Program-made: the position numbers and the translations under genes
Notes under the pieces: generated by a model
The model's input: only the letters and a program-made list of their open reading frames with translations
The model's database searches: none
What the model was told of the DNA's origin: nothing
Source: Chloroflexota bacterium
GTDB taxonomy: Bacteria > Chloroflexota > Anaerolineae > Anaerolineales > UBA11579
NCBI GenBank assembly: GCA_016191875.1
Contig: JACPVG010000008.1
Location: 62,001 to 126,000 of the forward strand
Direction: 5' to 3'
Length of the DNA stretch: 64,000 nt
Shown: one piece after another, positions 25,528 to 33,119 of the stretch
Layout: every line of letters starts with the position of its first letter
Position numbering within the stretch: the first letter of the stretch is position 1

Positions 25528-26922
25528 TCATTCTAAGATGAAGACGGCGTCAGCAGAGAGTATGCAGAATTCGTTGTTGATCTGTAGGATATCCATGACG
25601 ATCACTCGATATTGCCCGCGAGCATCTGTGGCTTCGGTATTCAACGTCAGAGTGGCGTTTCCATTTCCATTGGTATTCAACTCTGTGGAATAGACCAACT
25701 CATCATTTCCGAGAAAGTAAATATCGAAGCCCAAAGTCCTATTGGGCTCAAATCCGGAAATATTGAACGTAAAGGTGGTGGGATGAGCCCCGTTTGAGGG
25801 ATCTACCTCCACGATTGGAATCTGTTGCGGGCAGGTGGGCAAATCTTCTTCACCCACGTCATTGCCCTGGCCCTGCCCGGCTGTCGGCGAGGGCGGCGGG
25901 GTAGGCGGTGTAACGCCCGGCACGCCGGTGGTGTCCCCGCTGGCGGTGCCGGTGTCCATCCACACCCAGCACTCCACGCCGTCCTGTACCACCACCCACC
26001 AATCCTGCGCCGGCGGCTGGCCGACGCCGATGATGGGCACGCTCTGCCCGGCGAAGACCGTTTCGCTGATGCCGAATCCGGAGGCGCTGGGGCCGCGGCG
26101 GCAATTGGTATCCTGGCTCGCGGTGAACGTCGGCGCAGCGTTTTCCGAGACCGGCTCGCCGTTGCTGCCTGTCCAGGGCGAGGTGAACGACTGGTTCTCG
26201 TCGTTGATGAGTATGTTGACGACGTTGTCGAGTACATTGCCGTCGCAATCCGCGATGTAAAAATCATGCAAACCGGCCTGGTCGGAAAAGAAGTAAACCC
26301 CGCCCGGAGATATCTCCCGATTCTCCGCCAATCGGTTGCCCGGCACTCCCGGGGATTCGATCCCGCTTTGCCGGATGCTGGCTTGGCAGATGGAAACCGA
26401 ATTGTAATTCTGCAGGCGGTAGACGATTCTCTCAGAAAACGGCATCCAGGCCGCCGCGAGTACTTTCGTTCCGGCATCGATGGGGATACTTCGCCATTGG
26501 AAGAGAAGATCCTCGTCCCTCGTCCCGTCGCAGTCGAAGAAATAAACGTTGTACTCTCCAGGGTCCAGGGTTACAACAACCATACTGCCCGGCAATAACG
26601 GACCATACTCTATCCGGTTTGGACCCAGGTCTCCGGTCTGGCCGGACGGCCACATAAATAGATGGCAGATTGGGGACTCCAAATCGTTGAGGATTTGGAA
26701 GCTGACCGGTTCGCCTGAAGATGGCGTCGGCACGGCGGGGGTCTGGGATGGGGGCGGGTTCTGGCCCTGTCCGCCGGCCGCCGCCGTGGACAATTGGGCT
26801 ATTTGGGCGGATTGAGTTTCCAAGGCGGCTTGCAAGTCAGCTTCGGTCCCACCGGCTACGCCGCAGGCCATAAGCAATAGGCCTGCCATAACGGCAATAT
26901 TTACCAACTTGGGTGGCTTCAT
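25528..26922 (-). CDS. Lipoprotein with bacterial SH3-like domain
   Basis: The protein has 464 residues from the ATG at 26922, which has GAGGAG just upstream and opens a lipoprotein signal (VMAGLLLMACG, Cys ~20). A short coiled-coil-like stretch (ADLQAALETQSAQIAQL) and a Pro/Thr linker follow. Two related beta segments (~75-165 and ~170-250) with repeated YFFDCDG / FYIADCDG endings suggest an internal duplication. An SH3-type segment lies at ~270-330 (NCRRGPSASGFGISETVFAGQSVPIIG...WVWM), and a C-terminal immunoglobulin-like domain follows a second Pro-rich linker. It is a cell-surface protein; ligand unknown. Confidence 0.82.
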   Translation of the reverse strand: MKPPKLVNIAVMAGLLLMACGVAGGTEADLQAALETQSAQIAQLSTAAAGGQGQNPPPSQTPAVPTPSSGEPVSFQILNDLESPICHLFMWPSGQTGDLGPNRIEYGPLLPGSMVVVTLDPGEYNVYFFDCDGTRDEDLLFQWRSIPIDAGTKVLAAAWMPFSERIVYRLQNYNSVSICQASIRQSGIESPGVPGNRLAENREISPGGVYFFSDQAGLHDFYIADCDGNVLDNVVNILINDENQSFTSPWTGSNGEPVSENAAPTFTASQDTNCRRGPSASGFGISETVFAGQSVPIIGVGQPPAQDWWVVVQDGVECWVWMDTGTASGDTTGVPGVTPPTPPPSPTAGQGQGNDVGEEDLPTCPQQIPIVEVDPSNGAHPTTFTFNISGFEPNRTLGFDIYFLGNDELVYSTELNTNGNGNATLTLNTEATDARGQYRVIVMDILQINNEFCILSADAVFILE

Positions 26923-27227
26923 GGCTCCTCCTCGAACCAGGAAAAAGGGCAAAAACCCTCTTATTTGTTCTATCCATTGTGGGTGGGCTGGCTGGCTGGA
27001 AGCAGGAGCATCTGTCATGACTTGCGCGGGGCATTTGTCCTGAACATGATGCAGTTGCGATTGCTCTTGTCGAATCGCCCCCTTGCCAGCCGTTGCCCGC
27101 GCCTTTATACTTTTGGTGCAAGTTCTGCCGTAGCATTTGGACGAATGCGCGGCAGTGAAGTGGTTGGTGAGTTCTGCGCAAGCCAACGTTTGCGTTGGCC
27201 GAACTCTTAAGCAAGCGCTTCGCGCTT
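26923..27227. other. Intergenic region between SH3 lipoprotein and tRNA copy 1
   Basis: Nothing gene-like is seen. Just before the tRNA two short palindromes lie in tandem: GCCAACG/CGTTGGC (27182-27199 region) and GCAAGCGC-TTC-GCGCTTGC (27211-27229), the latter overlapping the first two bases of the tRNA. Confidence 0.6.
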
Positions 27228-27300
27228 GCCCTGGTAGCTCAATGGACAGAGCAAAGCACTCCTAAGGCTGAGGTTGCAGGTTCGATTCCTGCCCAGAGCA
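27228..27300 (+). tRNA. tRNA-Arg(CCT), copy 1
   Basis: Cloverleaf by eye: acceptor GCCCTGG (27228-27234) with CCAGAGC (27293-27299), six of seven pairs (C-A mismatch at the third); D stem GCTC/GAGC; anticodon loop CTCCTAA with anticodon CCT at 27261-27263; T stem GCAGG/CCTGC with loop TTCGATT; discriminator A. The anticodon stem AAGCA/GGCTG has only three good pairs, with A-G oppositions at both ends. CCA is not encoded. Together with the acceptor mismatch this copy may be less functional than copy 2. Confidence 0.8.
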
Positions 27301-27308
27301 CACCAAAG

Positions 27309-27370
27309 ACACCCGATTTAAGGACACGTGTGTCCCAGGACACTTGTGTTCCGAAATCGGGTGTTTTCAT
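27309..27370 (+). terminator. Interrupted terminator of tRNA copy 1
   Basis: ACACCCGATTT (27309-27319) pairs with AAATCGGGTGT (27354-27364), followed by TTTCATTTCC. In copy 2 the same arms form a compact hairpin; here 34 bases holding two small GGACAC...GTGTCC-type hairpins are inserted in the loop. It probably still terminates. Confidence 0.65.
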
Positions 27371-27391
27371 TTCCCTGCACATAGAAATCAA

Positions 27392-27420
27392 AAAGCCCTG
27401 AAGAAACCTTCAGGGCTTTG
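27392..27420. terminator. Bidirectional hairpin AAAGCCCTGAAG
   Basis: A 12-bp perfect stem (27392-27403 and 27408-27419) has a 4-base loop, with A/T at the base on both sides. It separates the tRNA transcript from the pseudogene remnant on the minus strand. Confidence 0.65.
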
Positions 27421-27438
27421 ATGTTCGAAAGGGCGGTT

Positions 27439-27520
27439 TTAAAGCCCCTTGACCAGCGTCCCCAGTGCCAGCAGGACGAAACCCAGGCCGGCGAGGAACA
27501 TCGCCGAAATACCGGCAGCC
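27439..27520 (-). pseudogene. Remnant of the small membrane-protein gene (copy 1)
   Basis: On the minus strand this segment translates to AAGISAMFLAGLGFVLLALG... and ends TLVKGL plus stop, closely matching the C-terminal half of the intact 58-residue protein at 27843-28019 (GGVSAMFLVGLGFVLLALG...TLLKGM). The N-terminal half and start codon are absent; homology stops near 27520. It is the decayed partner in a tandem duplication. Confidence 0.75.
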
Positions 27521-27544
27521 TGGACTGAGCCCCCGCAATCCGCA

Positions 27545-27581
27545 GACCCCAATGGTCTTTAAGACCATTGGGGCCTTTTGG
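27545..27581 (+). terminator. GACCCCAATGGTC hairpin terminator
   Basis: An 11-bp core stem (27545-27557 with 27563-27575, one mismatch near the base) with a TTTAA loop is followed by TTTTGG. It is related in sequence to the sdhB terminator and lies between the two duplicated tRNA units. Confidence 0.65.
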
Positions 27582-27662
27582 TTTATACTTGCCCCGTGAG
27601 ACAACCGATGCCATGAGGTTTTGCGCCACGGAACTCTTAAACGATTGCAAAGTAATCAGCAT

Positions 27663-27735
27663 GCCCCGGTAGCTCAATGGACAGAGCAAAGCACTCCTAA
27701 GGCTGAGGTTGCAGGTTCGATTCCTGCCCGGGGCA
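27663..27735 (+). tRNA. tRNA-Arg(CCT), copy 2
   Basis: Same sequence as copy 1 from the D arm to the T arm, but the acceptor GCCCCGG pairs perfectly with CCGGGGC. Anticodon CCT at 27696-27698. The anticodon stem has the same two A-G oppositions as copy 1, so that feature predates the duplication and is probably tolerated. CCA is not encoded. A TATACT box lies about 80 bases upstream. Confidence 0.88.
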
Positions 27736-27740
27736 CACAA

Positions 27741-27769
27741 AGACACCCGATTTTGGGTGTCTTTTTTTC
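27741..27769 (+). terminator. Intrinsic terminator of tRNA copy 2
   Basis: AGACACCC (27741-27748) and GGGTGTCT (27755-27762) pair perfectly, followed by TTTTTT. Confidence 0.9.
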
Positions 27770-27842
27770 TTGCACATACAACCCAGAGGCTCTTAAGAAA
27801 CCTTCAGGGCCTCTCTGGTTCAGTTGAGTAGGTCGTTTTGGT

Positions 27843-28019
27843 TTACATCCCTTTGAGCAGCGTTCCCAAGGCCAGCAGAACGAATCCCAGCCCCACGAGG
27901 AACATCGCCGACACTCCGCCAAGAGCAACCACGCCGAAGTGCATCAAGAGCCCCACCACGCCGGCAACGACCGCAATAATCCAAACAATCACTTTCGGCG
28001 GAGAAAGTCTGAGTTTCAT
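27843..28019 (-). CDS. 58-residue two-span membrane protein
   Basis: The ATG at 28019 has AAGGAGG 7-13 bases upstream. The product (starting MKLRLSPPKVIVW) has two hydrophobic spans, ~9-28 and ~32-52, separated by a Gly-rich turn, and ends TLLKGM. No family is assigned. A truncated homologue lies at 27439-27520. The unit tRNA-Arg plus this gene was duplicated in tandem. Confidence 0.75.
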   Translation of the reverse strand: MKLRLSPPKVIVWIIAVVAGVVGLLMHFGVVALGGVSAMFLVGLGFVLLALGTLLKGM

Positions 28020-28257
28020 GAGTAGCCTCCTTGAATTCTGGTGAAAATATTGGGACTTACGCAGTTCAGGCATCTCGCCCCACATATGGGGGATACTATG
28101 TAGTCCTGATCCCAGATATAGGGGCACCACCTTTCAACTGCGTAACTCCTGAATATATCAAATTCGATTATACAGTACAAACCGCTTCAAATGCTGATGA
28201 CCGCTCCCGCGACCCGGTGTTCCAATCTTCGTATTAACGGTATGGAGGTATCCACCC

Positions 28258-28488
28258 ATGTCTGAACGAACACATCATCACGTTCCCTGGTTCATCTGGC
28301 CGTTCTGGGCTATCCTGCGCCTGGTCGGCTTCATCATCGAGATGGCCGGCCGGCTGGTCGGCGCCATCCTCGGCTTCGTGTTCATCGTGGTCGGCGTCAT
28401 CATCAGCCTCACGGTGATCGGGGCCATCGTGGGTGTGCCGCTGGCCGCCTTTGGCGCGCTGCTTTTCTTCCGCAGCCTGCTGGGGTAA
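28258..28488 (+). CDS. 76-residue two-span membrane protein
   Basis: A GGAGG lies 8-12 bases before the ATG. After a His-rich start (MSERTHHH) come two hydrophobic segments (~10-40 and ~42-72) rich in Ile, Val and Gly, ending FFRSLLG. It resembles the small membrane proteins often annotated as hypothetical in Chloroflexota. No motif gives a function. Confidence 0.72.
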   Translation: MSERTHHHVPWFIWPFWAILRLVGFIIEMAGRLVGAILGFVFIVVGVIISLTVIGAIVGVPLAAFGALLFFRSLLG

Positions 28489-28525
28489 GGCCCCTCCTAC
28501 TTTCGTAGGATTTGCCGCGAAGTCC

Positions 28526-28553
28526 TTGACAAACCGGGACAATTGTCTATAAT
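28526..28553 (+). promoter_or_regulatory. Sigma70-type promoter of hairpin RNA unit 1
   Basis: TTGACA (28526-28531), 16-base spacer, TATAAT (28548-28553): both hexamers are consensus. The hairpin begins 7 bases downstream, so transcription should start at its first base. Confidence 0.85.
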
Positions 28554-28560
28554 CTGCTCT

Positions 28561-28599
28561 GACGAACGTCGGGGTGCCCCCCTCACCTCGGCGTTTGTC
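28561..28599 (+). ncRNA. Candidate small hairpin RNA, unit 1
   Basis: Arms 28561-28576 and 28584-28599 pair over all 16 positions, 13 Watson-Crick and 3 G-U, around a CCCCCCT loop. The 3' arm and loop are identical to unit 2; the 5' arms differ only at positions that stay paired. The unit lies immediately behind a consensus promoter. TTTAAACAAC follows, without a second hairpin. No open frame is present. It could be a small RNA or a transcription attenuator. Confidence 0.65.
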
Positions 28600-28690
28600 G
28601 TTTAAACAACAAGCTAACCGGCCGGCAGGACGTCATTTGGGAGTAGGGTAAGCGTAGGCAGATTCTTATTTTTCTCTTATCGTTTTTATC

Positions 28691-28719
28691 TTGATTTTTT
28701 TTCTGCACAACACTATAAT
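28691..28719 (+). promoter_or_regulatory. Sigma70-type promoter of hairpin RNA unit 2
   Basis: TTGATT (28691-28696), 17-base spacer, TATAAT (28714-28719), in a T-rich context that would favour strong transcription. The hairpin begins 6 bases downstream. Confidence 0.8.
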
Positions 28720-28725
28720 AATGGT

Positions 28726-28764
28726 GATGAACGCTGGGGTGCCCCCCTCACCTCGGCGTTTGTC
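28726..28764 (+). ncRNA. Candidate small hairpin RNA, unit 2
   Basis: Arms 28726-28741 and 28749-28764 pair over all 16 positions, with 4 G-U pairs, around the same CCCCCCT loop as unit 1. Compared with unit 1, the 5' arm has C to T, T to C and C to T changes, each keeping a pair with the unchanged 3' arm. A terminator-like hairpin follows 5 bases later. Confidence 0.65.
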
Positions 28765-28769
28765 GCTTT

Positions 28770-28793
28770 AACCGCCCTATAGGGGCGGTTTGA
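28770..28793 (+). terminator. Terminator-like hairpin behind RNA unit 2
   Basis: AACCGCCC (28770-28777) pairs with GGGCGGTT (28783-28790) around a 5-base loop, followed by TGATT. A weak T-run; it would end a transcript of about 65-70 bases. Confidence 0.55.
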
Positions 28794-28883
28794 TTCGGGG
28801 TGGACTCACCCCTCAAGGCGCCCCGCCAACCTAGACATTGTGTATAATCTTAGTCGGAAGGATTGGCCGGAAGGAATAACCTG

Positions 28884-30587
28884 ATGGCTTTAACAGGGGA
28901 CGGTAAATCGAAATGGGGGATTCTGGTTTTCGCCTCCATCCTCCTGCTTGGCTTGATGGGCGTGCCTGTCTTCGCCGCATATGCCCAGGTCACCATCCCG
29001 CCGCCGGACCAGACCGGCGTCACGCCGCTGGCCGCACCCGATCCCGCGACCACCAACCCGCGTTACCTGAGCGGATTCGGTCTCGACGACGCCTACACCA
29101 TCTTCTACGAAGACCGCGGCGACACCGCCGGCTGCGCCTTCGGGGCGCGCATCTATTACAACCAGACGACGACCGGAGCCTTCGGATTCGCGGCTGCCAG
29201 CACGGCCACCAATATCTGCGACACCCACTTCGTCGTCAAGGATTGGCCGATCACCATCCCGGCGCCCGACCCCAACGCCGGCGACTACGCCTACCGCGGT
29301 TGGGGGGCGGTGGGGAACAATCCCAGCCACACGTTTTACGTCTCCAACGACCTCACCAACTGGACGCTCATCAGCGTCTTCACCTTCACCGACCCCGGCG
29401 GCGTGGCCCCCGGCGAAGGCGTCTACTACGGGTTTCATGACATTGTCGAACTGGATGGCGAATACTACGGCTTTGCCGAAATGAACTCCGGCCGCACGGT
29501 CATCGTCCACAGCCTGCTCGGCGACGATGTGTGGGAAGTGGTCGCCAGCGTGGGCGGCCTCAACCCTGCTCACGGGCCGCTCCACCTGGGTTTCTTCCCC
29601 GGCATCACCGGCCCCACGCCCACCGGCAGTTTCCTGCTCATGCAGGTCGACGGCCAGCTGGTCTATGGCAAGACCAGCATGCCGGGAGATGATTCAGGCA
29701 TCTATCTGGCCATCAATCCACCCGCGGCGCAGGCCGCCACCCCGGCCGCGGCCGCGGCCGCCTTTGCCGACCCGGCCAACTGGACCTGGCGCGACGGTTC
29801 GACCGGCCTGCCAGACGCCGACAGTCTGATCCTGGGGAGCACCGCCGGCGCAGGCGGTCACGACATCCTGGAGACCTGGAGCCCGCCCATGTCCGACCCA
29901 AGCGGGGATTGGGTGCTCCTCTACACCGGCGAGTACGATGCCGGCGGCGGGCTGGGCAACCGCGCCTTCGGCTGCGCGGCGGTGACATCCGACTGCACTG
30001 TGACGATTCCCCCTTCGGCCCCGGTCATGCCCGCCGCGACAGCCACCCGCCAGGGCGGCGCGGATGATCCATTCTCTTTGCCGGAGACCGGCTTCCCGCC
30101 CGGCGTCGGGACCAGGCTCCCGGCCCGGCCGTCAGGTCGGCCCTACTGGGAGACCTCCCTGCGCCTGCTGATTCCCGCCCTGGGTGTGGAACTCCCCATC
30201 GTGGGCGTACCGCTGTTCGGTGGAGAGTGGGACGTTACCTGGCTGGCAGGTCAGGCGGGTTATCTGGAAGGCACGGCATTCCCCACCCTGCCGGGCAATA
30301 CGGCGCTGGCGGCCCACGCGGTCGCGCCCAGCGGCCTCCCCGGCCCGTTTGCCAACCTTGAAAACCTGGTCTATGGCGAGCAAGTCGTCATCCTGTCTGG
30401 GGGAAGCGCCTACATCTATGAGGTGCGGGAGAACCTCCTGGTGCGGCCGGACGACCGCTCTCCCTTGCGCCACGAGGAGTACGACTGGCTGACGCTGATC
30501 ACCTGCGAAGCCTATGACGCGCTGAACGGAACCTATGGCTATCGCCGGGTGGTGCGGGCTGTGCTGGTCGCGGTGGAAAGCCGCTAG
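28884..30587 (+). CDS. Secreted protein with internal LPETG motif fused to a sortase domain
   Basis: The protein has 567 residues from the ATG at 28884, with AAGGA 8 bases upstream; a TTG at 28863 is less likely. A signal segment (~11-32) precedes a large extracellular domain (~35-380) with WTLISVFTF and YYGFHDIVELDGEYYGFAE strands, resembling beta-propeller or glycan-binding modules but not assigned. An LPETG motif lies at 399-403 (SLPETGFPPG). The C-terminal part (~425-567) is a class D/F-like sortase: His478 in LAAHAV, Cys541 in LTLITCEAY, and Arg554/555 in YRRVVRAV. Sortases cut LPxTG proteins and join them to a surface acceptor. No membrane span follows the sortase domain, so the N-terminal segment may be the anchor. 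Its 3' end overlaps the convergent next gene by 4 bases. Confidence 0.85.
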   Translation: MALTGDGKSKWGILVFASILLLGLMGVPVFAAYAQVTIPPPDQTGVTPLAAPDPATTNPRYLSGFGLDDAYTIFYEDRGDTAGCAFGARIYYNQTTTGAFGFAAASTATNICDTHFVVKDWPITIPAPDPNAGDYAYRGWGAVGNNPSHTFYVSNDLTNWTLISVFTFTDPGGVAPGEGVYYGFHDIVELDGEYYGFAEMNSGRTVIVHSLLGDDVWEVVASVGGLNPAHGPLHLGFFPGITGPTPTGSFLLMQVDGQLVYGKTSMPGDDSGIYLAINPPAAQAATPAAAAAAFADPANWTWRDGSTGLPDADSLILGSTAGAGGHDILETWSPPMSDPSGDWVLLYTGEYDAGGGLGNRAFGCAAVTSDCTVTIPPSAPVMPAATATRQGGADDPFSLPETGFPPGVGTRLPARPSGRPYWETSLRLLIPALGVELPIVGVPLFGGEWDVTWLAGQAGYLEGTAFPTLPGNTALAAHAVAPSGLPGPFANLENLVYGEQVVILSGGSAYIYEVRENLLVRPDDRSPLRHEEYDWLTLITCEAYDALNGTYGYRRVVRAVLVAVESR

Positions 30588-31852
30588 CGCGACGAAGATA
30601 TCTCCGCCAGCGCTTCGCCGACATTCTTCACTTCCTCCAGTGTGTTGTAATGCACCGGCCCGAGGCGCACCATGCCGCCTTTGTCTTCGACCCCCAGCCG
30701 TTCGGTAACCGCCAGCGCGTAGTAGTTGCCATCCCAGGCGTAAATGCCGCGCTTGTCCAGTTCCACCGCCACATCATGCGGGCGTATCCCTTCAATATTG
30801 ATAGAGAAGGTCGGGACGCGTTCCTCTATCCGCCGCGGGTCCGCCAGCCCATACAGCCGAACTTTTGGCAGGCTGGTCAGCATATCCAGCATCGCGCGGC
30901 TCAATTCGAACTCATAGGCCCGCAGCGCCGCCAGCCCCTTGCGGAGTTGCAGGCCGTGGCCTGAGTACTTTTCGGCCAGCCGCGCTTCCTGTTCGCCGCC
31001 AAACGCCTCCCCGACCCACGCCAGGTATTCCAGCGCGCCTAGCATCCCGGCGATGCCCTCATGGTTGCCGGTGCCGGTTTCCCATTTATAGGGCGGCTGG
31101 TTGCTGGCCGGGCGCACTTTGTAGGCCGTCAGTTCGTCCAGCAGGTCGTAGCGCCCGTAGAGCAGGCCGAGGTGCGGGCCGAAGAACTTGTAGGCCGAGC
31201 AGGCCAGGAAGTCGCAGTCCAGGTCCTGCACGTCGATGGGGCCGTGCGGCGCGTATTGCACCGCGTCGATGAAAATGACTTCCACCCCGGCGGCGCGCGC
31301 CTGCTGGATGATGCCCTTGACCGGGTTGATGGTCCCCAGGGCGTTGCTGGCGTAACCGAAAGCGGCTAGTTTAGGCTGGCGCTCCAGCGCCGCGCGCAGG
31401 CTGTCTGGATTAAGCGTGCCGTCCTCCACATCGAAATCCACCCATACGACTTCCGCGCCGCGCTCCTCCGCGATGCGCGTCCACGGCGTGATATTGGCGT
31501 CGTGGTCGAGGCGCGTCACCAGCACCCGGTCACCGGGGTTCAGCCGCTGCGCCAGCGACCGGCTGAGGTGCAGGGTGAGCGTGGTCATGTTGGGGCCGAA
31601 AACGATCTCTTCCCTGCGCGCCGCGCCGAGGAAATCGGCGGCCGCCCGGCGGGCTTCGTCCAGCACGGCGTCGCTCTCGCGGCTGAGGGCGAAGGCGCCG
31701 CCCTTGTTGCTGTTGGTGTGCAATAGGTAATCCAGCATGCGGTCGGCGGATTGGCGCGCCACCTGTGTGCCAGCCGGGTTATCGAAGTAAATGGCCGGGC
31801 GTTTCTCAAAGGCCGGAAACTGGGCACGGATGGTTTCGAGGTCGAGGGACAT
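30584..31852 (-). CDS. Cysteine desulfurase-like PLP enzyme
   Basis: The protein has 422 residues. Fold-type I aminotransferase class V features: YFDNPAGTQVARQ near the start, TRLDHDANITPW with the cofactor-stacking His, VIFIDAVQYAPHGPIDV with the PLP-binding Asp, and the Schiff-base Lys in LACSAYKFFGPHLG. It matches the VC1184-type cysteine desulfurase-like group rather than IscS or SufS: the C-terminal region lacks an obvious catalytic Cys loop, so sulfur transfer is not certain. No Fe-S assembly genes are adjacent. Confidence 0.87.
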   Translation of the reverse strand: MSLDLETIRAQFPAFEKRPAIYFDNPAGTQVARQSADRMLDYLLHTNSNKGGAFALSRESDAVLDEARRAAADFLGAARREEIVFGPNMTTLTLHLSRSLAQRLNPGDRVLVTRLDHDANITPWTRIAEERGAEVVWVDFDVEDGTLNPDSLRAALERQPKLAAFGYASNALGTINPVKGIIQQARAAGVEVIFIDAVQYAPHGPIDVQDLDCDFLACSAYKFFGPHLGLLYGRYDLLDELTAYKVRPASNQPPYKWETGTGNHEGIAGMLGALEYLAWVGEAFGGEQEARLAEKYSGHGLQLRKGLAALRAYEFELSRAMLDMLTSLPKVRLYGLADPRRIEERVPTFSINIEGIRPHDVAVELDKRGIYAWDGNYYALAVTERLGVEDKGGMVRLGPVHYNTLEEVKNVGEALAEISSSR

Positions 31853-31897
31853 TGGGGCTCCTGTTGAGGTAATTGGTTACCAATTACAAGTTTTCAT

Positions 31898-32923
31898 TCA
31901 TCTTTCGACCACCACCCGCACCACCCAGCGGTCCACGCCGCCGTAGCGGTACTTATACGACTCATTGCCCCGCATGAAGTCGAAGGCCTCACGGTTCTTT
32001 TCGCAGGCGTCCATCAGAGCGTGGCCCAGCAGCACCGCACCCGGCGAAAGCTCGGCGAAACGGTTTTCGAGGCCGGAGTTGTAGCCCCAGATGCGATTCT
32101 TATAATCAAAGGAGAACAAGGCTGCGGCTTTCTGCTTGCCAACGGTCAGGAAGCGCAGGTCGAGATAGCCGCCTGCCTGGGCCGCGGCGGCGATGGCTTG
32201 CATCTGGGCCGCCATCCGGGGCGTCAGGAAATCCTGCTTGCCGCGCTCCTGTACCATCAGCCGCCCGAAGTCCTCGAACTCGGCGGTCAGGCTGGCCGGG
32301 TCCTCCACTTTGTACCAGGACACCGGCACCGGGTAGCGCGCCGCATTGCGCAGTTTGCGGCGAAACTCCTGGCGCTCCCGGCCGTCGATCGAGTTTAGCC
32401 AGGCGTCGAAATCGCCATGCAGTGGGATGTAGGGCGCGGGCTGCAAGCGCGGCCGGCTGAACGCCAACCCGGCCGCGGCCGCCGCCGTTTCCAGAGCCGC
32501 CAGCGTGGGCGATTCTTCCAGCAGGTTGAGCCAGTCCAGACAGCCCCAGGCGGGTGCGTCCGGTCCGGCCAGGTACGCCAGCAGGGCGGTCAGGAAGGCA
32601 AGCAGGTCTTGCGGCCGGGCGAGCACGTCCAGAAAGTCGCTGATCTCCACGCTGCCCAGGAGGAACAGCGCCGGGCGGCCTTCTTTGTTGACGGACTGGA
32701 ACAAAGGCGCGACGCCGCGCAGTGCGCCGCTTTCGTCGCGCCCGGTCACGATAGTGAGTGGGCTGTCGTCCGGCCATTCGCCGCCGCCCTTGTGCCGCCA
32801 CCAGGCCAACAGGTATTCGTGGCGCAGGAACGGCACGTCGGTTGCACTGTGACTGAGCAGGGCATTCCATTCGGCCGCCAGCGGCAGCCACTCGGCTTCG
32901 TCGCGAATTACGTCGATATGCAT
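31898..32923 (-). CDS. CelD/BcsL-type acetyltransferase (GNAT-like)
   Basis: The protein has 341 residues from the ATG at 32923, which begins MHIDVIRDEAEWLPLAAEWN; longer frames upstream are low-complexity and lack a ribosome site. It has two GNAT halves: WNALL...PFLRHEYLLAWWRH in the first, and FRRKLRNAARYP, GGYLDLRFLTVGKQKAAALFSFDYKNRIWGYNSG and FDFMRGNESYKYRYGG in the second, typical of Acetyltransf_6/CelD proteins. Members act on polysaccharides or envelope components; the substrate here is unknown. A low-complexity GGTAATTGGTTACC tract lies just behind its stop. Confidence 0.82.
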   Translation of the reverse strand: MHIDVIRDEAEWLPLAAEWNALLSHSATDVPFLRHEYLLAWWRHKGGGEWPDDSPLTIVTGRDESGALRGVAPLFQSVNKEGRPALFLLGSVEISDFLDVLARPQDLLAFLTALLAYLAGPDAPAWGCLDWLNLLEESPTLAALETAAAAAGLAFSRPRLQPAPYIPLHGDFDAWLNSIDGRERQEFRRKLRNAARYPVPVSWYKVEDPASLTAEFEDFGRLMVQERGKQDFLTPRMAAQMQAIAAAAQAGGYLDLRFLTVGKQKAAALFSFDYKNRIWGYNSGLENRFAELSPGAVLLGHALMDACEKNREAFDFMRGNESYKYRYGGVDRWVVRVVVER

Positions 32924-33119
32924 GGATGCGGACGCTCTTTCTCGAGGTGTGGTGGATGCTGGCGGGCAGACCTCGCCGCGCCGCCGCGATTCTACCAGCA
33001 CCCCGGGATGGCCTGGCCGAGCGGCGGCATTCCAGATCACATCCGCCCAACCGCTTCCTGGCCTGACAGTATAATGACCGCAAAGCGGGCGGCGACATGC
33101 GCACCGCCCCGTGCAACCC

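Larger units (their letters stand above)
28489..28883. other. Intergenic region carrying two promoter-hairpin units
   Basis: No gene is seen. The stretch holds two near-identical hairpin transcription units (28526-28599 and 28691-28764), a terminator-like hairpin (28770-28793) and a TATAAT box at 28843-28848 that probably serves the sortase gene. Confidence 0.8.

Noticed and set aside
28863-28883. TTG at 28863 as the sortase gene start
   Set aside because: The ribosome site AAGGA (28870-28874) lies after this codon and is correctly spaced for the ATG at 28884.
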